64,000 nt of DNA from an uncultured bacterium (GCA_937863415.1 CALMFC010000005.1:124001-188000); one strand, 5' to 3'; shown: positions 52,689 to 61,198, counted from the stretch's first letter. Program-made: numbers and translations. The notes: a model not told the origin generated them from the sequence alone.

Positions 52689-53498
52689 TTATATATTCTC
52701 CGCAAAGTTCGGTGAATGCTTCTTGAATAGCCACGCACCGAAAATAAACGTCACCACCACTATACCCGCAGGCACTAACATCCACCATACACTGGTTAAC
52801 TGTGTTAGTGTTAGGTTCACATCGCTTATTAGCACATGGCGAACGTCCTGTATGCTTTGAGCAACTGGATTTAATAGCAATACCTTGGCGAGGAAAGCAC
52901 TTTGATCTATAACTACCGACACCGGGTATATAACTGCCGATCCATAAAACAGTGCTTGTGATATAATCTCCCAAATATACGCGGTGTCACGAAAATACAC
53001 CTGAAGCACCGATAGCAAGAATGCCAGTCCAATTCCGAAAATGAGTAGCTCAAGCACATAAAAAGGCGCAATCAATGCAACTGGATGCAGATCAACACCG
53101 CTCACCCACATAAATACAGCGATGACAATCAAATTAAATAATAGGTTAATAAGTGCCGACGCACTACTTGCTAGAATAATTACATACTTTGGAAAATTAA
53201 TCTTACGTATAACGTCGCCGCGCGACACAATGGCATTCATGCCATTGCTTGTCACTTCAGAAAAGAACCCCCACAGCACCATACCAAGAAGCATTGCGAC
53301 CGGCCAATACTCAACACCAGCACCAATACGCAAAAAGTGTACAAATACAAAATATAGTATACCGAACATAAATAGTGGCCGTAGTAATGACCATAAGTAA
53401 CCAAGCGCCGAACCCTGGTAGCGAATCTTGAAATCGGTAATGACCAACTCACGAAACAATATCAATGAGTAGCGATATTTAGATTTAAAATTATCCAT
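52689..53498 (-). CDS. wzm: polysaccharide ABC exporter permease
   Basis: 269 aa, six helices, ABC-2 type. ELVITDFKIRYQGSALGYLWSLLRPLFMFGILYFVF is the family opening. With Wzt it carries lipid-linked glycan across the membrane. First gene of the leftward block wzm-wzt-kinase-RgpF-GT; a TATAAT box lies about 11 bases before the ATG. Confidence 0.9.
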   Translation of the reverse strand: MDNFKSKYRYSLILFRELVITDFKIRYQGSALGYLWSLLRPLFMFGILYFVFVHFLRIGAGVEYWPVAMLLGMVLWGFFSEVTSNGMNAIVSRGDVIRKINFPKYVIILASSASALINLLFNLIVIAVFMWVSGVDLHPVALIAPFYVLELLIFGIGLAFLLSVLQVYFRDTAYIWEIISQALFYGSAVIYPVSVVIDQSAFLAKVLLLNPVAQSIQDVRHVLISDVNLTLTQLTSVWWMLVPAGIVVVTFIFGAWLFKKHSPNFAENI

Positions 53499-53548
53499 GA
53501 ATACTCATTATTATAGCAATCTTTTCACATTTATCTTACTAACCACGA

Positions 53549-53554
53549 TATAAT
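53549..53554 (+). promoter_or_regulatory. -10 box (TATAAT) of the GT2 gene
   Basis: TATAAT, 8 bases before ATG 53563; divergent from the wzm promoter. Confidence 0.5.
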
Positions 53555-53562
53555 GATAACTG

Positions 53563-54564
53563 ATGAATAATGTTGCTGTAGTTATCCCAAATTGGAATGG
53601 CGAAGATTTTATACGAGATTGTTTAAATTCACTAAGAGAACAGACCGTTAAGCATACCGTGATAGTTGTTGAAAATGGCTCCGTTGATGCATCTGTAGAC
53701 ATAATCGAGGTTGAATACCCAGAAGTTATACTACTAAAGCAGTCGAAGAACCTTGGTTTCGCGGGTGGCATCAATATAGGCATACGACGCGCCATCAGTG
53801 AAGGTCTTGGTTTTGTTGCGCTGTTAAATAACGACGCTGTCGCAGAGAAAGAGTGGTTAAAAGAGCTTTTAAGAACAGCTCAGAGCGGCAAACGTATAGG
53901 TTCAGTAATGAGTAAAATAAAAAGCTTAGATGGTAAAACTATTGATGGAACTGGTGAAATATTTACTATGTGGGGCATTCATTTTCCTAGAGGTCGAAAA
54001 GAAAAAGACGTCGGTCAATACGACAAAAGTCTCGATATCTTTGGAGCCAGCGGTGGAGCAAGCCTTTTCGCTACAAAAACTCTAAAAGAAGTCGGCATAT
54101 TTGATGAAGATTTTTTTGCATACTACGAAGATGTCGATCTTGCATGGCGTATTCAGTTAGCTGGTTGGAAAACTGTCTATGCACCAGAGGCAATTGTCTA
54201 CCATCGAATCAATGCATCGAGCTCTCGAATAAAAGGTTTTGTAACCTACCAAAGTATCAAAAACTTACCCTGGGTCATATGGAAAAATATCCCCACATCA
54301 CTACTATGGAAGATTCTTCCTAGATTTCTTCTTATTTATGTGATGTTTATAGGTAGCGCTCTTGCCAGAGGTCAGTTTATTCCTGTGGCAAAAGGCGTAT
54401 TTATGTCAACCGTCAAGTTTCCCAAGAAGCTTTGGCAAAGGCATAAAATCCAAAAAAACAGAAAGGTATCTATCCAATATATATTGTCTATGCTATGGCA
54501 GGATCTGCCGCCAGATCAAATAAGAATGCGTAAATTAAGAAAATTTTTCACAGGTAAGGTCTAG
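53563..54564 (+). CDS. family 2 glycosyltransferase, rhamnosyltransferase-like
   Basis: 333 aa. VVIPNWNGEDFIRDCLNSLREQ, NLGFAGGINIGIRRA, ALLNNDAVAE and FAYYEDVDLAWRIQLAGWKTVYAPEAIVYH are typical of WbbL/RfbF-like rhamnosyltransferases. Uses dTDP-rhamnose in that family. A short hydrophobic C-terminal stretch may touch the membrane. Confidence 0.85.
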   Translation: MNNVAVVIPNWNGEDFIRDCLNSLREQTVKHTVIVVENGSVDASVDIIEVEYPEVILLKQSKNLGFAGGINIGIRRAISEGLGFVALLNNDAVAEKEWLKELLRTAQSGKRIGSVMSKIKSLDGKTIDGTGEIFTMWGIHFPRGRKEKDVGQYDKSLDIFGASGGASLFATKTLKEVGIFDEDFFAYYEDVDLAWRIQLAGWKTVYAPEAIVYHRINASSSRIKGFVTYQSIKNLPWVIWKNIPTSLLWKILPRFLLIYVMFIGSALARGQFIPVAKGVFMSTVKFPKKLWQRHKIQKNRKVSIQYILSMLWQDLPPDQIRMRKLRKFFTGKV

Positions 54565-54609
54565 ATAATAAAACTCAATGATTAAGAAATGAATGAACCG
54601 TTTAGCATC

Positions 54610-55161
54610 TTAATCTCTGCTGTAATCATCCTGCAGGCGTACTATATCGTTTTCGTTTGATGGATTGTCTGGGTCTGTGTGTTGCCAAATTTCTGCGACA
54701 ATAGCGTAGGCGCCAACGCGACCCACGAGGCGATGGCGCTCTGATTCTATGAACTGAACAATTTCGCCTGCAGTCGCAGTCTTTAATTCACCTTCGTCGT
54801 CGGTCATACTTTTGTTATATCCGCCTGCGGTCAAGAACACCCAGCGTTCTGCACGACGGTCATGGTACTGCCAGCTAAGTCGCTGATTCGGAGACACTAG
54901 TAGTATTTTGGGGCTTAATTCAGCGGCTACATTACCCAACCTGGCATCTACCGGGTCGAGTCCCGGAAAAAACTCATTTACGAAACTGTCGGCATCTGAA
55001 TTATCGAGGCGTAGGTATGCGCCCCATGGCTTCTGGTCATTGCGTTCAACAATAGTATATCCGTCGCTCTTCATGAGCGCACTTACTTGGTCAACTATTT
55101 GTTGCTTACTGACCGAATGGTTCATTTCGATTTGCGATAGTTGGTTTTGTAATTCTGACAT
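54610..55161 (-). CDS. cupin, type II phosphomannose isomerase-like
   Basis: 183 aa. PWGAYLRL, LSWQYHDRRAERWVFLTAG and ESERHRLVGRVGAYAIVAEIWQHT with NENDIVRLQDDYSR match the cupin isomerase domain found alone or at the end of GDP-mannose pyrophosphorylases. Interconverts hexose phosphates if active. It lies at the end of the polysaccharide locus and may supply mannose-6-phosphate. SD AGAGGGA, TATAAT further upstream. Confidence 0.75.
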   Translation of the reverse strand: MSELQNQLSQIEMNHSVSKQQIVDQVSALMKSDGYTIVERNDQKPWGAYLRLDNSDADSFVNEFFPGLDPVDARLGNVAAELSPKILLVSPNQRLSWQYHDRRAERWVFLTAGGYNKSMTDDEGELKTATAGEIVQFIESERHRLVGRVGAYAIVAEIWQHTDPDNPSNENDIVRLQDDYSRD

Positions 55162-55239
55162 AATCCCTCTTATTTTTAACTATTATACCCAATCTTTCTC
55201 GGCACCTTTGGTAATATGAGCAGATTATATTATGTCGTC

Positions 55240-55245
55240 TATAAT
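55240..55245 (+). promoter_or_regulatory. -10 box (TATAAT) of sucCD
   Basis: TATAAT, 8 bases before the sucC ATG. Confidence 0.5.
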
Positions 55246-55253
55246 AGATCGTA

Positions 55254-56339
55254 ATGAAGTTACTAGAACACGAGGCTAAAACAATTCTGTCACTGTTCAA
55301 AATTGCTGTGCCGAGTTCGGTTTTAGTGCATAAGGGCAAAACAACCGAACTCGACTTGCCTGTTGTTTTAAAATCTCAGGTTCCGATTGGCGGACGCGGC
55401 AAAGCTGGTGGAATCAAGGTCGTTAAATCGGACAAAAAGTTAAACAAAACTATTGATGATCTATTCAAATTAGATATCAAAGGCTTTATTCCACAGACAC
55501 TGTTGGCCGAAGAGTTGCTGGACATCAAACACGAATATTATGTTTCGATGATTATTGACCGAGCGACTGCGGCCATTCAGGTTGTAGCGGGGCGAGATGG
55601 TGGTGTTGAAGTGGAAAGCAACGATGCAGATAGCTATCTGACTGTCGGGTTTGGGGATTTGGAAATAGGAAATGGGAAAGCTAATTTTGATTCGGTTGGG
55701 CAGGCGCTGGCAGATTATTATGATCTGCAAGGTCAAGCATTCGTTTTGCAGGATTTGGTTGAGAATTTATATAGATGTTTTATTAAAAACGACGCTATGC
55801 TAATCGAGATTAATCCCCTAGTCTTAACTACTGACGACAAGTTGGTGGCGGGTGATTGCAAGATGGAACTGGATGACAGTGCTAGTTTTCGTCACGACTG
55901 GAAGTTCGAACAAACCGAAGCCGAGGTTAACTTTGTAACACTAGACGAACACGGCACGGTCGCAACCATAGCTAACGGCGCAGGACTAGCTATGGCGACA
56001 GTTGATGCTGTCGCAAATGCCGGTATGAAACCGGCTAACTTCCTAGACATCGGCGGCGGCGCCAATACCGAATCGGTTATGGCCGCCTTTGCACAGATCA
56101 TGGAGTATTCGCACGTCAAAACAATTGTTATTAATATATTCGCCGGTATCACGCGGTGTGATGAAGTTGCGAAAGCCATCATTGCCGCTCGCGACCAAAT
56201 GCCTGGGTTACCTAAACTATGTATTCGACTGGCTGGAACTAACTATGACGTAGCCAAAGTTTTGCTGGATAAAAATAATATCAAGCTATTACCTACCCTC
56301 GAGGCATGTATCGACCAGGCGCTGGAGTATACATCATGA
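55254..56339 (+). CDS. sucC: succinyl-CoA ligase (ADP/GDP-forming) beta subunit
   Basis: 361 aa. ATP-grasp part (1-230) with KSQVPIGGRGKAGGIKVV and LIEINPLVLTTDDKLVAGDCKMELDD, then the ligase domain with NGAGLAMATVDAV, NFLDIGGGA and INIFAGITRCDEVA. Makes ATP from succinyl-CoA or a similar acyl-CoA. An extra loop (GFGDLEIGNGKANFD) is encoded by an inverted C-rich repeat copy. Its stop overlaps sucD. Confidence 0.9.
   Translation: MKLLEHEAKTILSLFKIAVPSSVLVHKGKTTELDLPVVLKSQVPIGGRGKAGGIKVVKSDKKLNKTIDDLFKLDIKGFIPQTLLAEELLDIKHEYYVSMIIDRATAAIQVVAGRDGGVEVESNDADSYLTVGFGDLEIGNGKANFDSVGQALADYYDLQGQAFVLQDLVENLYRCFIKNDAMLIEINPLVLTTDDKLVAGDCKMELDDSASFRHDWKFEQTEAEVNFVTLDEHGTVATIANGAGLAMATVDAVANAGMKPANFLDIGGGANTESVMAAFAQIMEYSHVKTIVINIFAGITRCDEVAKAIIAARDQMPGLPKLCIRLAGTNYDVAKVLLDKNNIKLLPTLEACIDQALEYTS
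55655..55682. repeat. C-rich repeat family, inverted copy inside sucC
   Basis: GGGGATTTGGAAATAGGAAA followed by TGGGAAAG; the reverse complement matches the CCCATTTCCTATTTCC core at 29581. In frame. Confidence 0.45.
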
Positions 56340-57196
56340 GCCCAGAGTTATTTAATGCTAGGAACGTCATCGTCCAGGGTATCACCGGATCGCACGGTAC
56401 GTTCCATGCCCGCGCCATGGTTGCCGCCGGTACAAACATCATTGCTGGAACTTCGCCGAACAAAGCGGGCGAGTCGGTCGACGGTATTCCGGTCTATAAA
56501 TCCGTTGCCGATATTCAGGCAGATCATGTGGTCGATATATCAGTAATATTTGTACCAGCAAGGTTTGCTAAATCTGCCATTTTAGAAGCAGTTGACTCGA
56601 AAGTACCACTAATAGTATGTATTACAGAAGGTATTCCAATTCATGATATGTTGCATATTCGACAACATCTAATAGGGAAGTCCTCGACGCTAATTGGACC
56701 TAACTCCCCCGGTGTTTTAATGCCCGGTGTTAATAAATTGGGTATTATTCCAGCTAAATTAGGCCTGCCTGGCAAGGCCGCAATCGTCAGCCGTTCGGGT
56801 ACACTCACCTACGAAGCCGTTGCAGGTCTAACCGGTCGTGGAATTGGTCAGAAATACGTGATTGGCATCGGTGGCGACCAAGTACGCGGCACTGGATTCA
56901 TCGAATGTCTGGATCTGTTCCAAAACGACCCTGATGTTGATCAAATTATTATGGTCGGTGAGATTGGCGGAACCGACGAGCAAGCGGCTGCCGAACATAT
57001 TGCTGAGAACATTACCAAACCAGTCTACGCTTACATAGCCGGTCATCACGCCCCTGTTGGCGTCCAGCTAGGCCATGCTGGCGCAATTCTAGGCAGCGCC
57101 GATGAATCTGCCAGCGCCAAGACTAAAGCGCTACGTGATGCTGGTGTAACCGTCAGCGGTAGTATTACGGAGTTAATAACTAGCGTTAGGGATTAG
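56336..57196 (+). CDS. sucD: succinyl-CoA ligase alpha subunit
   Basis: 286 aa, normal length. VQGITGSHGTFHARAMVAAGTN (CoA-binding Rossmann part), IGPNSPGVL, and the phosphohistidine loop LGHAGAIL. ATGA overlap with sucC. No other citric-acid-cycle gene is in the window. Confidence 0.92.
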   Translation: MSPELFNARNVIVQGITGSHGTFHARAMVAAGTNIIAGTSPNKAGESVDGIPVYKSVADIQADHVVDISVIFVPARFAKSAILEAVDSKVPLIVCITEGIPIHDMLHIRQHLIGKSSTLIGPNSPGVLMPGVNKLGIIPAKLGLPGKAAIVSRSGTLTYEAVAGLTGRGIGQKYVIGIGGDQVRGTGFIECLDLFQNDPDVDQIIMVGEIGGTDEQAAAEHIAENITKPVYAYIAGHHAPVGVQLGHAGAILGSADESASAKTKALRDAGVTVSGSITELITSVRD

Positions 57197-57212
57197 GGTT
57201 TGGGAAATAGGT
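57185..57212. repeat. C-rich repeat family, inverted copy after sucD
   Basis: TTAGGGATTAGGGTTTGGGA and AATAGG cover the sucD stop codon and the spacer. Reverse complement resembles CCTATTTCCCAAACCC of the family. Confidence 0.4.
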
Positions 57213-57631
57213 TATTTTATTTTAATTAAATGACTTTTAATTTCTTTTTTAAGACTAAGTATTACTGTTTCCCTATCTTGGGCTGAACTTTTTGCCACAT
57301 CCTTCGCCAGAACATAAAGATCGTCGGCGCTAATGGTGATCCATTTTTTATTTACAAATAGAAAGACTAGTAATATCATCACAGCCATCCGTTTATTACC
57401 GTTCTCGAACGGATGGTTCTTTATTATCGAATAAAAGTATACAGCCGCACGATGAGGCAAAGTCCAATAGACATATTTTCCGCTAATATAGGTGAATGAC
57501 GCCTCCAAAGAGGCCTCGAGTTTTCCTGGATATCGCGTCTCAAAGTCAGGCATCGGCTCACCGTAATCCATCAGCGCTGTCGCTGACTTGTAGGCTACGT
57601 ATTCCGCATCCTGAATTGTTACTTTTTTCAT
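57212..57631 (-). CDS. Doc/Fic-family toxin
   Basis: 139 aa. Active-site HPFENGNKRMA starts at His73; the NKR ending is that of Doc, which phosphorylates EF-Tu, rather than the GNGR of AMPylating Fic enzymes. The fold is otherwise complete. It overlaps a 38-aa basic ORF at its 5' end by 4 bases, the usual antitoxin-toxin arrangement. Confidence 0.85.
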   Translation of the reverse strand: MKKVTIQDAEYVAYKSATALMDYGEPMPDFETRYPGKLEASLEASFTYISGKYVYWTLPHRAAVYFYSIIKNHPFENGNKRMAVMILLVFLFVNKKWITISADDLYVLAKDVAKSSAQDRETVILSLKKEIKSHLIKIK

Positions 57632-57744
57632 GTTTTGGCGAGAAGCTGTAGCGTTTTGTGATAATTCTTGACAGCCTTATTAACAGCTTTGTCTAGAACT
57701 TTCTTTTTTTGTGGTGTTAATTGTTTAGTCTGTGACTTGTTCAT
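57628..57744 (-). CDS. 38-aa putative antitoxin of the Doc toxin
   Basis: Short ORF, Lys-rich and helical: MNKSQTKQLTPQKKKVLDKA and then VNKAVKNYHKTLQLLAKT. The stop overlaps the Doc start (ATGA). TATAAT at 57751-57756 is 6 bases from its ATG, so it begins the transcript. Too short for a DNA-binding domain plus a neutralising tail, unlike Phd; it may only cover the toxin site. Family unknown to me. Confidence 0.7.
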   Translation of the reverse strand: MNKSQTKQLTPQKKKVLDKAVNKAVKNYHKTLQLLAKT

Positions 57745-57750
57745 GTATTA

Positions 57751-57756
57751 ATTATA
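57751..57756 (-). promoter_or_regulatory. -10 box (TATAAT) of the toxin-antitoxin pair
   Basis: TATAAT on the minus strand, 6 bases before ATG 57744. Confidence 0.5.
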
Positions 57757-57829
57757 CCACCTCCAGCAGTTTTGCTTCTTTTGATGCCAAAAGAAGTCCG
57801 TTTGTTACTTGCCGGATGGAAAGTAAGGA

Positions 57830-58078
57830 TTAAGCTTTGATTTTATCTAGATCTATACCCACTTTTCCTGCGATTGCATGGGTATATCGTTCCAACCGAC
57901 CAGTTTTATGATCAATGGCTGCTATTTCAGTTCGAAAATCGTCAAGCTGACCAACAACACCATCCATTCTGTTGTCAATGTTATCAAAACGCCTATCGAC
58001 AGCTTCAAAACGTTCGTCTACGGCATTAAAGCGTCGTTCCATATAGTTAAACAATTTGGCGAATTGATCTTGTGTCAT
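57830..58078 (-). CDS. small coiled-coil protein
   Basis: 82 aa. A heptad-like, 7-residue pattern with RRFDNIDNRMD and ERFEAVD repeats through residues 8-60, a common plan of small CPR and phage coiled-coil proteins. Ends GKVGIDLDKIKA. Possibly an oligomer; function unknown. TATAAT at 58085-58090, 6 bases before ATG. Confidence 0.65.
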   Translation of the reverse strand: MTQDQFAKLFNYMERRFNAVDERFEAVDRRFDNIDNRMDGVVGQLDDFRTEIAAIDHKTGRLERYTHAIAGKVGIDLDKIKA

Positions 58079-58084
58079 GTCTAA

Positions 58085-58090
58085 ATTATA
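58085..58090 (-). promoter_or_regulatory. -10 box (TATAAT) of the coiled-coil gene
   Basis: TATAAT on the minus strand, 6 bases before ATG 58078. Confidence 0.5.
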
Positions 58091-58150
58091 CCACTTTCTA
58101 TATTACAAATACTTAGAGTTAACTTAGAGTAATTATACGTTTATATACCA

Positions 58151-58198
58151 TTGCTGGCAATCATTTTTTGGCTCACTAGTATTATGTGGCGCCAGCAA
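58151..58198. repeat. inverted repeat between divergent genes
   Basis: TTGCTGGC and GCCAGCAA, 8 bp perfect, 32 bases apart, in the spacer between the coiled-coil gene and the GT2 operon. Could be an operator or hairpin. Confidence 0.3.
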
Positions 58199-58262
58199 CG
58201 CCATATACCACTTCGTCGTTCGGATGAGCATGCTAGCACGTTCATCTCTCACCTCCTAGTGT

Positions 58263-58268
58263 TATACT
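58263..58268 (+). promoter_or_regulatory. -10 box (TATACT) of the GT2-GtrA-GT4 operon
   Basis: TATACT, 7 bases before ATG 58276. Confidence 0.5.
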
Positions 58269-58275
58269 AATATCA

Positions 58276-59229
58276 ATGAAAAAGATCAGTATTTTAATTC
58301 CGGCTTATAACGAGCAAGAGGTTTTGGAACCTCTGTACCAACGTTTGGGTAAATTAGCTAACGACAATAAATCCTACAAATTTGAATTCATGTTCGTAAA
58401 TGACGGCAGTCGCGATAATACGATGGAAATGATCAAGGAATACGCCGAACAAGACGACCGCGTCGCCTATATTGATTTGTCGCGTAATTTTGGCAAAGAA
58501 ATCGCTATGATTGCTGGCCTGGACCATGTTACTGGCGACGCCACGGTGATTATTGACGCTGATTTGCAGGATCCGCCAGAATTAATTCCGCAAATGATTG
58601 AGTTTTGGGAGCAAGGTTACGACGATGTCTATGCCAAGCGCAACAGCCGCAACGGTGAAAGCTGGTTCAAAAAGGCTAGCTCACGATGGTTCTATAAAAT
58701 CTTGCAAAAGTCGACGCACATCGAAGTCCAGATGGACACTGGCGACTTTCGCTTGCTGGACAAGCGCTGCGTCGAGGCGCTAAGACAAATTCGTGAATCA
58801 CAGCGTTACACCAAGGGCATGTTTAGTTGGATTGGGTTCAAGAAAAAAGAAATTCGTTACGACCGCGACCCTCGACTTGCTGGCACAACTGGGTGGAACT
58901 ATCCAAAACTAATTAATTTTGCAATTGACGGCATCACGTCATTTACCACTGCCCCTCTACGAATTGCATCGATTATGGGATTCTTGATTTCGTTCATAGC
59001 TTTTGTCTACATCGTCTTTTTGATCATTCGAACAATATTCTTCTATAACGACCTAGCCGGTTACCCGTCAATGATGGCGGTTATTTTGTTCCTGGGTGGT
59101 GTACAATTAATTTCAATCGGTATTATAGGTGAATACATCGGCCGAATATTTAACGAAACCAAGAGGCGACCATTATATTTTATAGAGGAGCACCACGATG
59201 CACGAGCAAATAAAAAAACACGCCGATAA
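58276..59229 (+). CDS. family 2 glycosyltransferase with two C-terminal helices (GtrB/Dpm-like)
   Basis: 317 aa. ILIPAYNEQEVLEPLYQRL, VNDGSRDNT, IIDADLQDPPELIPQMIE (metal site) and SQRYTKGMFSWIGFKK, then two membrane helices (about 235-300). Makes an undecaprenyl-phosphate sugar on the inner face. Followed by GtrA, its normal flippase partner, overlapping 32 bases. Confidence 0.9.
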   Translation: MKKISILIPAYNEQEVLEPLYQRLGKLANDNKSYKFEFMFVNDGSRDNTMEMIKEYAEQDDRVAYIDLSRNFGKEIAMIAGLDHVTGDATVIIDADLQDPPELIPQMIEFWEQGYDDVYAKRNSRNGESWFKKASSRWFYKILQKSTHIEVQMDTGDFRLLDKRCVEALRQIRESQRYTKGMFSWIGFKKKEIRYDRDPRLAGTTGWNYPKLINFAIDGITSFTTAPLRIASIMGFLISFIAFVYIVFLIIRTIFFYNDLAGYPSMMAVILFLGGVQLISIGIIGEYIGRIFNETKRRPLYFIEEHHDARANKKTRR

Positions 59230-59617
59230 ATTACGTTTCGCAATCATTGGCGGCCTAAACACCGCGATTGATTTCGTAATATTGTTCGTTTTGGTTGCAC
59301 TGGGACTACCGACAATTCCAAGCAACATCGCGTCGACATCGACTGCGTTAGTATTCAGCTTTTTCGCTAACAAAACCTTTACATTCAAGGACGGCAACAA
59401 AAGTACACGCAAACAATTCGGCTTGTTCCTACTAATTACATTGACGGGTCTATGGATACTGCAGCCAATTGTTATCGAAGGCACCAGGTTCATCACTGAC
59501 AGTTTCATAACCAACTCGTTTATCGTTCTGTTCATCGGTAAAGTCCTAGCTACAATGGTAACGCTGGTCTGGAATTACCTGCTATATAAAAAATACGTAT
59601 TCAAAAAGACGGCCTAG
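59198..59617 (+). CDS. GtrA-family membrane protein
   Basis: 139 aa, four helices. LRFAIIGGLNTAIDFVILFVLV and FFANKTFTFKDG are the family signature. Thought to flip the lipid-linked sugar made by the preceding enzyme. The start lies in the end of that gene. Confidence 0.88.
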   Translation: MHEQIKKHADKLRFAIIGGLNTAIDFVILFVLVALGLPTIPSNIASTSTALVFSFFANKTFTFKDGNKSTRKQFGLFLLITLTGLWILQPIVIEGTRFITDSFITNSFIVLFIGKVLATMVTLVWNYLLYKKYVFKKTA

Positions 59618-59618
59618 T

Positions 59619-60704
59619 ATGCACATAGCAATCGACGCTCGAATTATAAATAGCTCAACTGGACGCTACATCGAACGTCTGCTACATTATTTGCAAAAGA
59701 TAGACAAAACTAATAAATATACGGTTTTAGTCACCAAAAAGGATGAAAAGTTTTGGAAACCGACCAATAAAAACTTCAAGACCAAAGTGGCTGACTTTGC
59801 GCAGTATTCATTTGCCGAACAAATTGGGTTCAAAAAACTACTTGACGACCTAAAGCCTGATTTGGTACATTTTTGCATGCCACAACAACCAGTCATGTAT
59901 AGAGGCAAACGAGTAACAACTTTTCATGACATGACGTTAGTCAAGGTCGTTATGCCTGACAAAAACCCGGTTGTATATAGGGTTAAGCAGTTTGTTGGTA
60001 ATTTCGTTTTCAGGCGAGTTGCCCGTACATCTAGCCACATTATCGTTCCAACTCAGTTCACCAAAGACGAGTTAGTTGCCTTTACGGGTACACCTGCCGA
60101 TAAAATTACGATTACATACGAAGCCGCCGATAAAACCGATGGCTCACTGAAAAAATACGATCACCCATTCAAACAATTTATCATGTACGTTGGCCAGCAG
60201 GCTGATTACAAAAATATCAAACGCCTGGGTGACGCTCATCAACAACTGCTAGCTAAATATCCCGACCTAGGATTAATATTGGTTGGACGCAAAGACAAAA
60301 CTGCCACCATGAACGAAAAATATTTTAATGACAATAATTACAAAAATATTTTGTTCACTGATTTCATACCTGATTCGCAGCGTGACTGGCTGTACAAAAA
60401 CACAGACGCGTATATATTTCCGTCTCTGATGGAAGGTTTTGGTCTGCCGGGCCTGGAGGCTATGACATACGGCGCGCCGGTTGTTAGCAGTAGCGCCACT
60501 TGCCTGCCTGAAGTTTATGGCAAAGCCGCCAATTACTTTGACCCTAGCGACGTCGACGACATCGCCCGCGCTATCGATGAAGTCTTGTCGAACAAAACTC
60601 GTCGAAATGAATTAATTAAATTAGGCTACGAACAAATCAAAAAATACTCGTGGGAACGCATGGCCAAACAGACACACGCTATATATATGGAATATGGAAG
60701 TTAG
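59619..60704 (+). CDS. family 4 glycosyltransferase, mannosyltransferase-like
   Basis: 361 aa. IAIDARIINSSTGRYIERLLHYL, FHDMTLVKVV, YVGQQADYKNIKRL and SLMEGFGLPGLEAMTYGAPVVSS (donor site E-x7-E). One base after GtrA. The last codons and stop are formed by the left repeat at 60688-60720, suggesting that the true end was replaced by the insertion. Confidence 0.87.
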   Translation: MHIAIDARIINSSTGRYIERLLHYLQKIDKTNKYTVLVTKKDEKFWKPTNKNFKTKVADFAQYSFAEQIGFKKLLDDLKPDLVHFCMPQQPVMYRGKRVTTFHDMTLVKVVMPDKNPVVYRVKQFVGNFVFRRVARTSSHIIVPTQFTKDELVAFTGTPADKITITYEAADKTDGSLKKYDHPFKQFIMYVGQQADYKNIKRLGDAHQQLLAKYPDLGLILVGRKDKTATMNEKYFNDNNYKNILFTDFIPDSQRDWLYKNTDAYIFPSLMEGFGLPGLEAMTYGAPVVSSSATCLPEVYGKAANYFDPSDVDDIARAIDEVLSNKTRRNELIKLGYEQIKKYSWERMAKQTHAIYMEYGS

Positions 60705-60777
60705 CTATTAGAATATGGCAAATTACTGAAAGCTAAACGTACTCTGCCACCTTCCAAATTCCAAATTCTATATTCCA
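60688..60777. repeat. pair of 33-bp inverted repeats without a gene between
   Basis: Left arm 60688-60720 (31 of 33 bases as at 31074-31106), right arm 60745-60777 inverted (24 of 33 paired), 24 bases between. It looks like an empty or miniature version of the cassette around the four-helix-bundle gene. It might also work as a terminator of the glycosyltransferase operon. Confidence 0.6.
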
Positions 60778-60782
60778 TCCTA

Positions 60783-60788
60783 TATACT
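60783..60788 (+). promoter_or_regulatory. -10 box (TATACT) of rnpA
   Basis: TATACT, 7 bases before ATG 60796. Confidence 0.5.
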
Positions 60789-60795
60789 AGTACTA

Positions 60796-61155
60796 ATGAT
60801 TCCATTTGCTAATCGATTTCATGGTCACAATAGTCTGAGTTTTGTTTATAAAAACGGCCGGGCTGTTCGGTCACGCCATGCAACTATCAAATTTACGTCT
60901 AACCCACATCGCGACCAAACACGTATTGCAGTTGTGATTAGCAAGAAGGTTTTGAAAAGCGCTGTCAAACGCAATCGCGTTCGTAGACGAATTTATGAAT
61001 ATATGCGTAGTCAACTACCCAAAATTCAAGGTGTGCATGATATTGTGGTCGTTGTTTCATCCGCTGAGTTATTTAGCATACCAAGTGCTGAGCTGACGGC
61101 AGAGTTTGACGACCTAATGACGCAAGCTAACCTGTATAAAACCTCCAAAAACTGA
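60796..61155 (+). CDS. rnpA: ribonuclease P protein component
   Basis: 119 aa, normal. FVYKNGRAVRSRHATIKF, RIAVVISKKVLKSAVKRNRVRRRIYEYMR contains the RNR signature of the RNase P protein, which helps the RNA subunit cut pre-tRNA 5' ends. rpmH, its usual upstream neighbour, is absent; a repeat pair and a glycosyltransferase precede it. Confidence 0.93.
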   Translation: MIPFANRFHGHNSLSFVYKNGRAVRSRHATIKFTSNPHRDQTRIAVVISKKVLKSAVKRNRVRRRIYEYMRSQLPKIQGVHDIVVVVSSAELFSIPSAELTAEFDDLMTQANLYKTSKN

Positions 61156-61161
61156 TATAAT
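61156..61161 (+). promoter_or_regulatory. -10 box (TATAAT) of yidC-jag
   Basis: TATAAT directly after the rnpA stop codon, 37 bases before the yidC GTG, with TTGGAG as a later ribosome site. Confidence 0.45.
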
Positions 61162-61198
61162 CACTGTTAGTAACGAAATTTTGGAGTAACTACACCTA

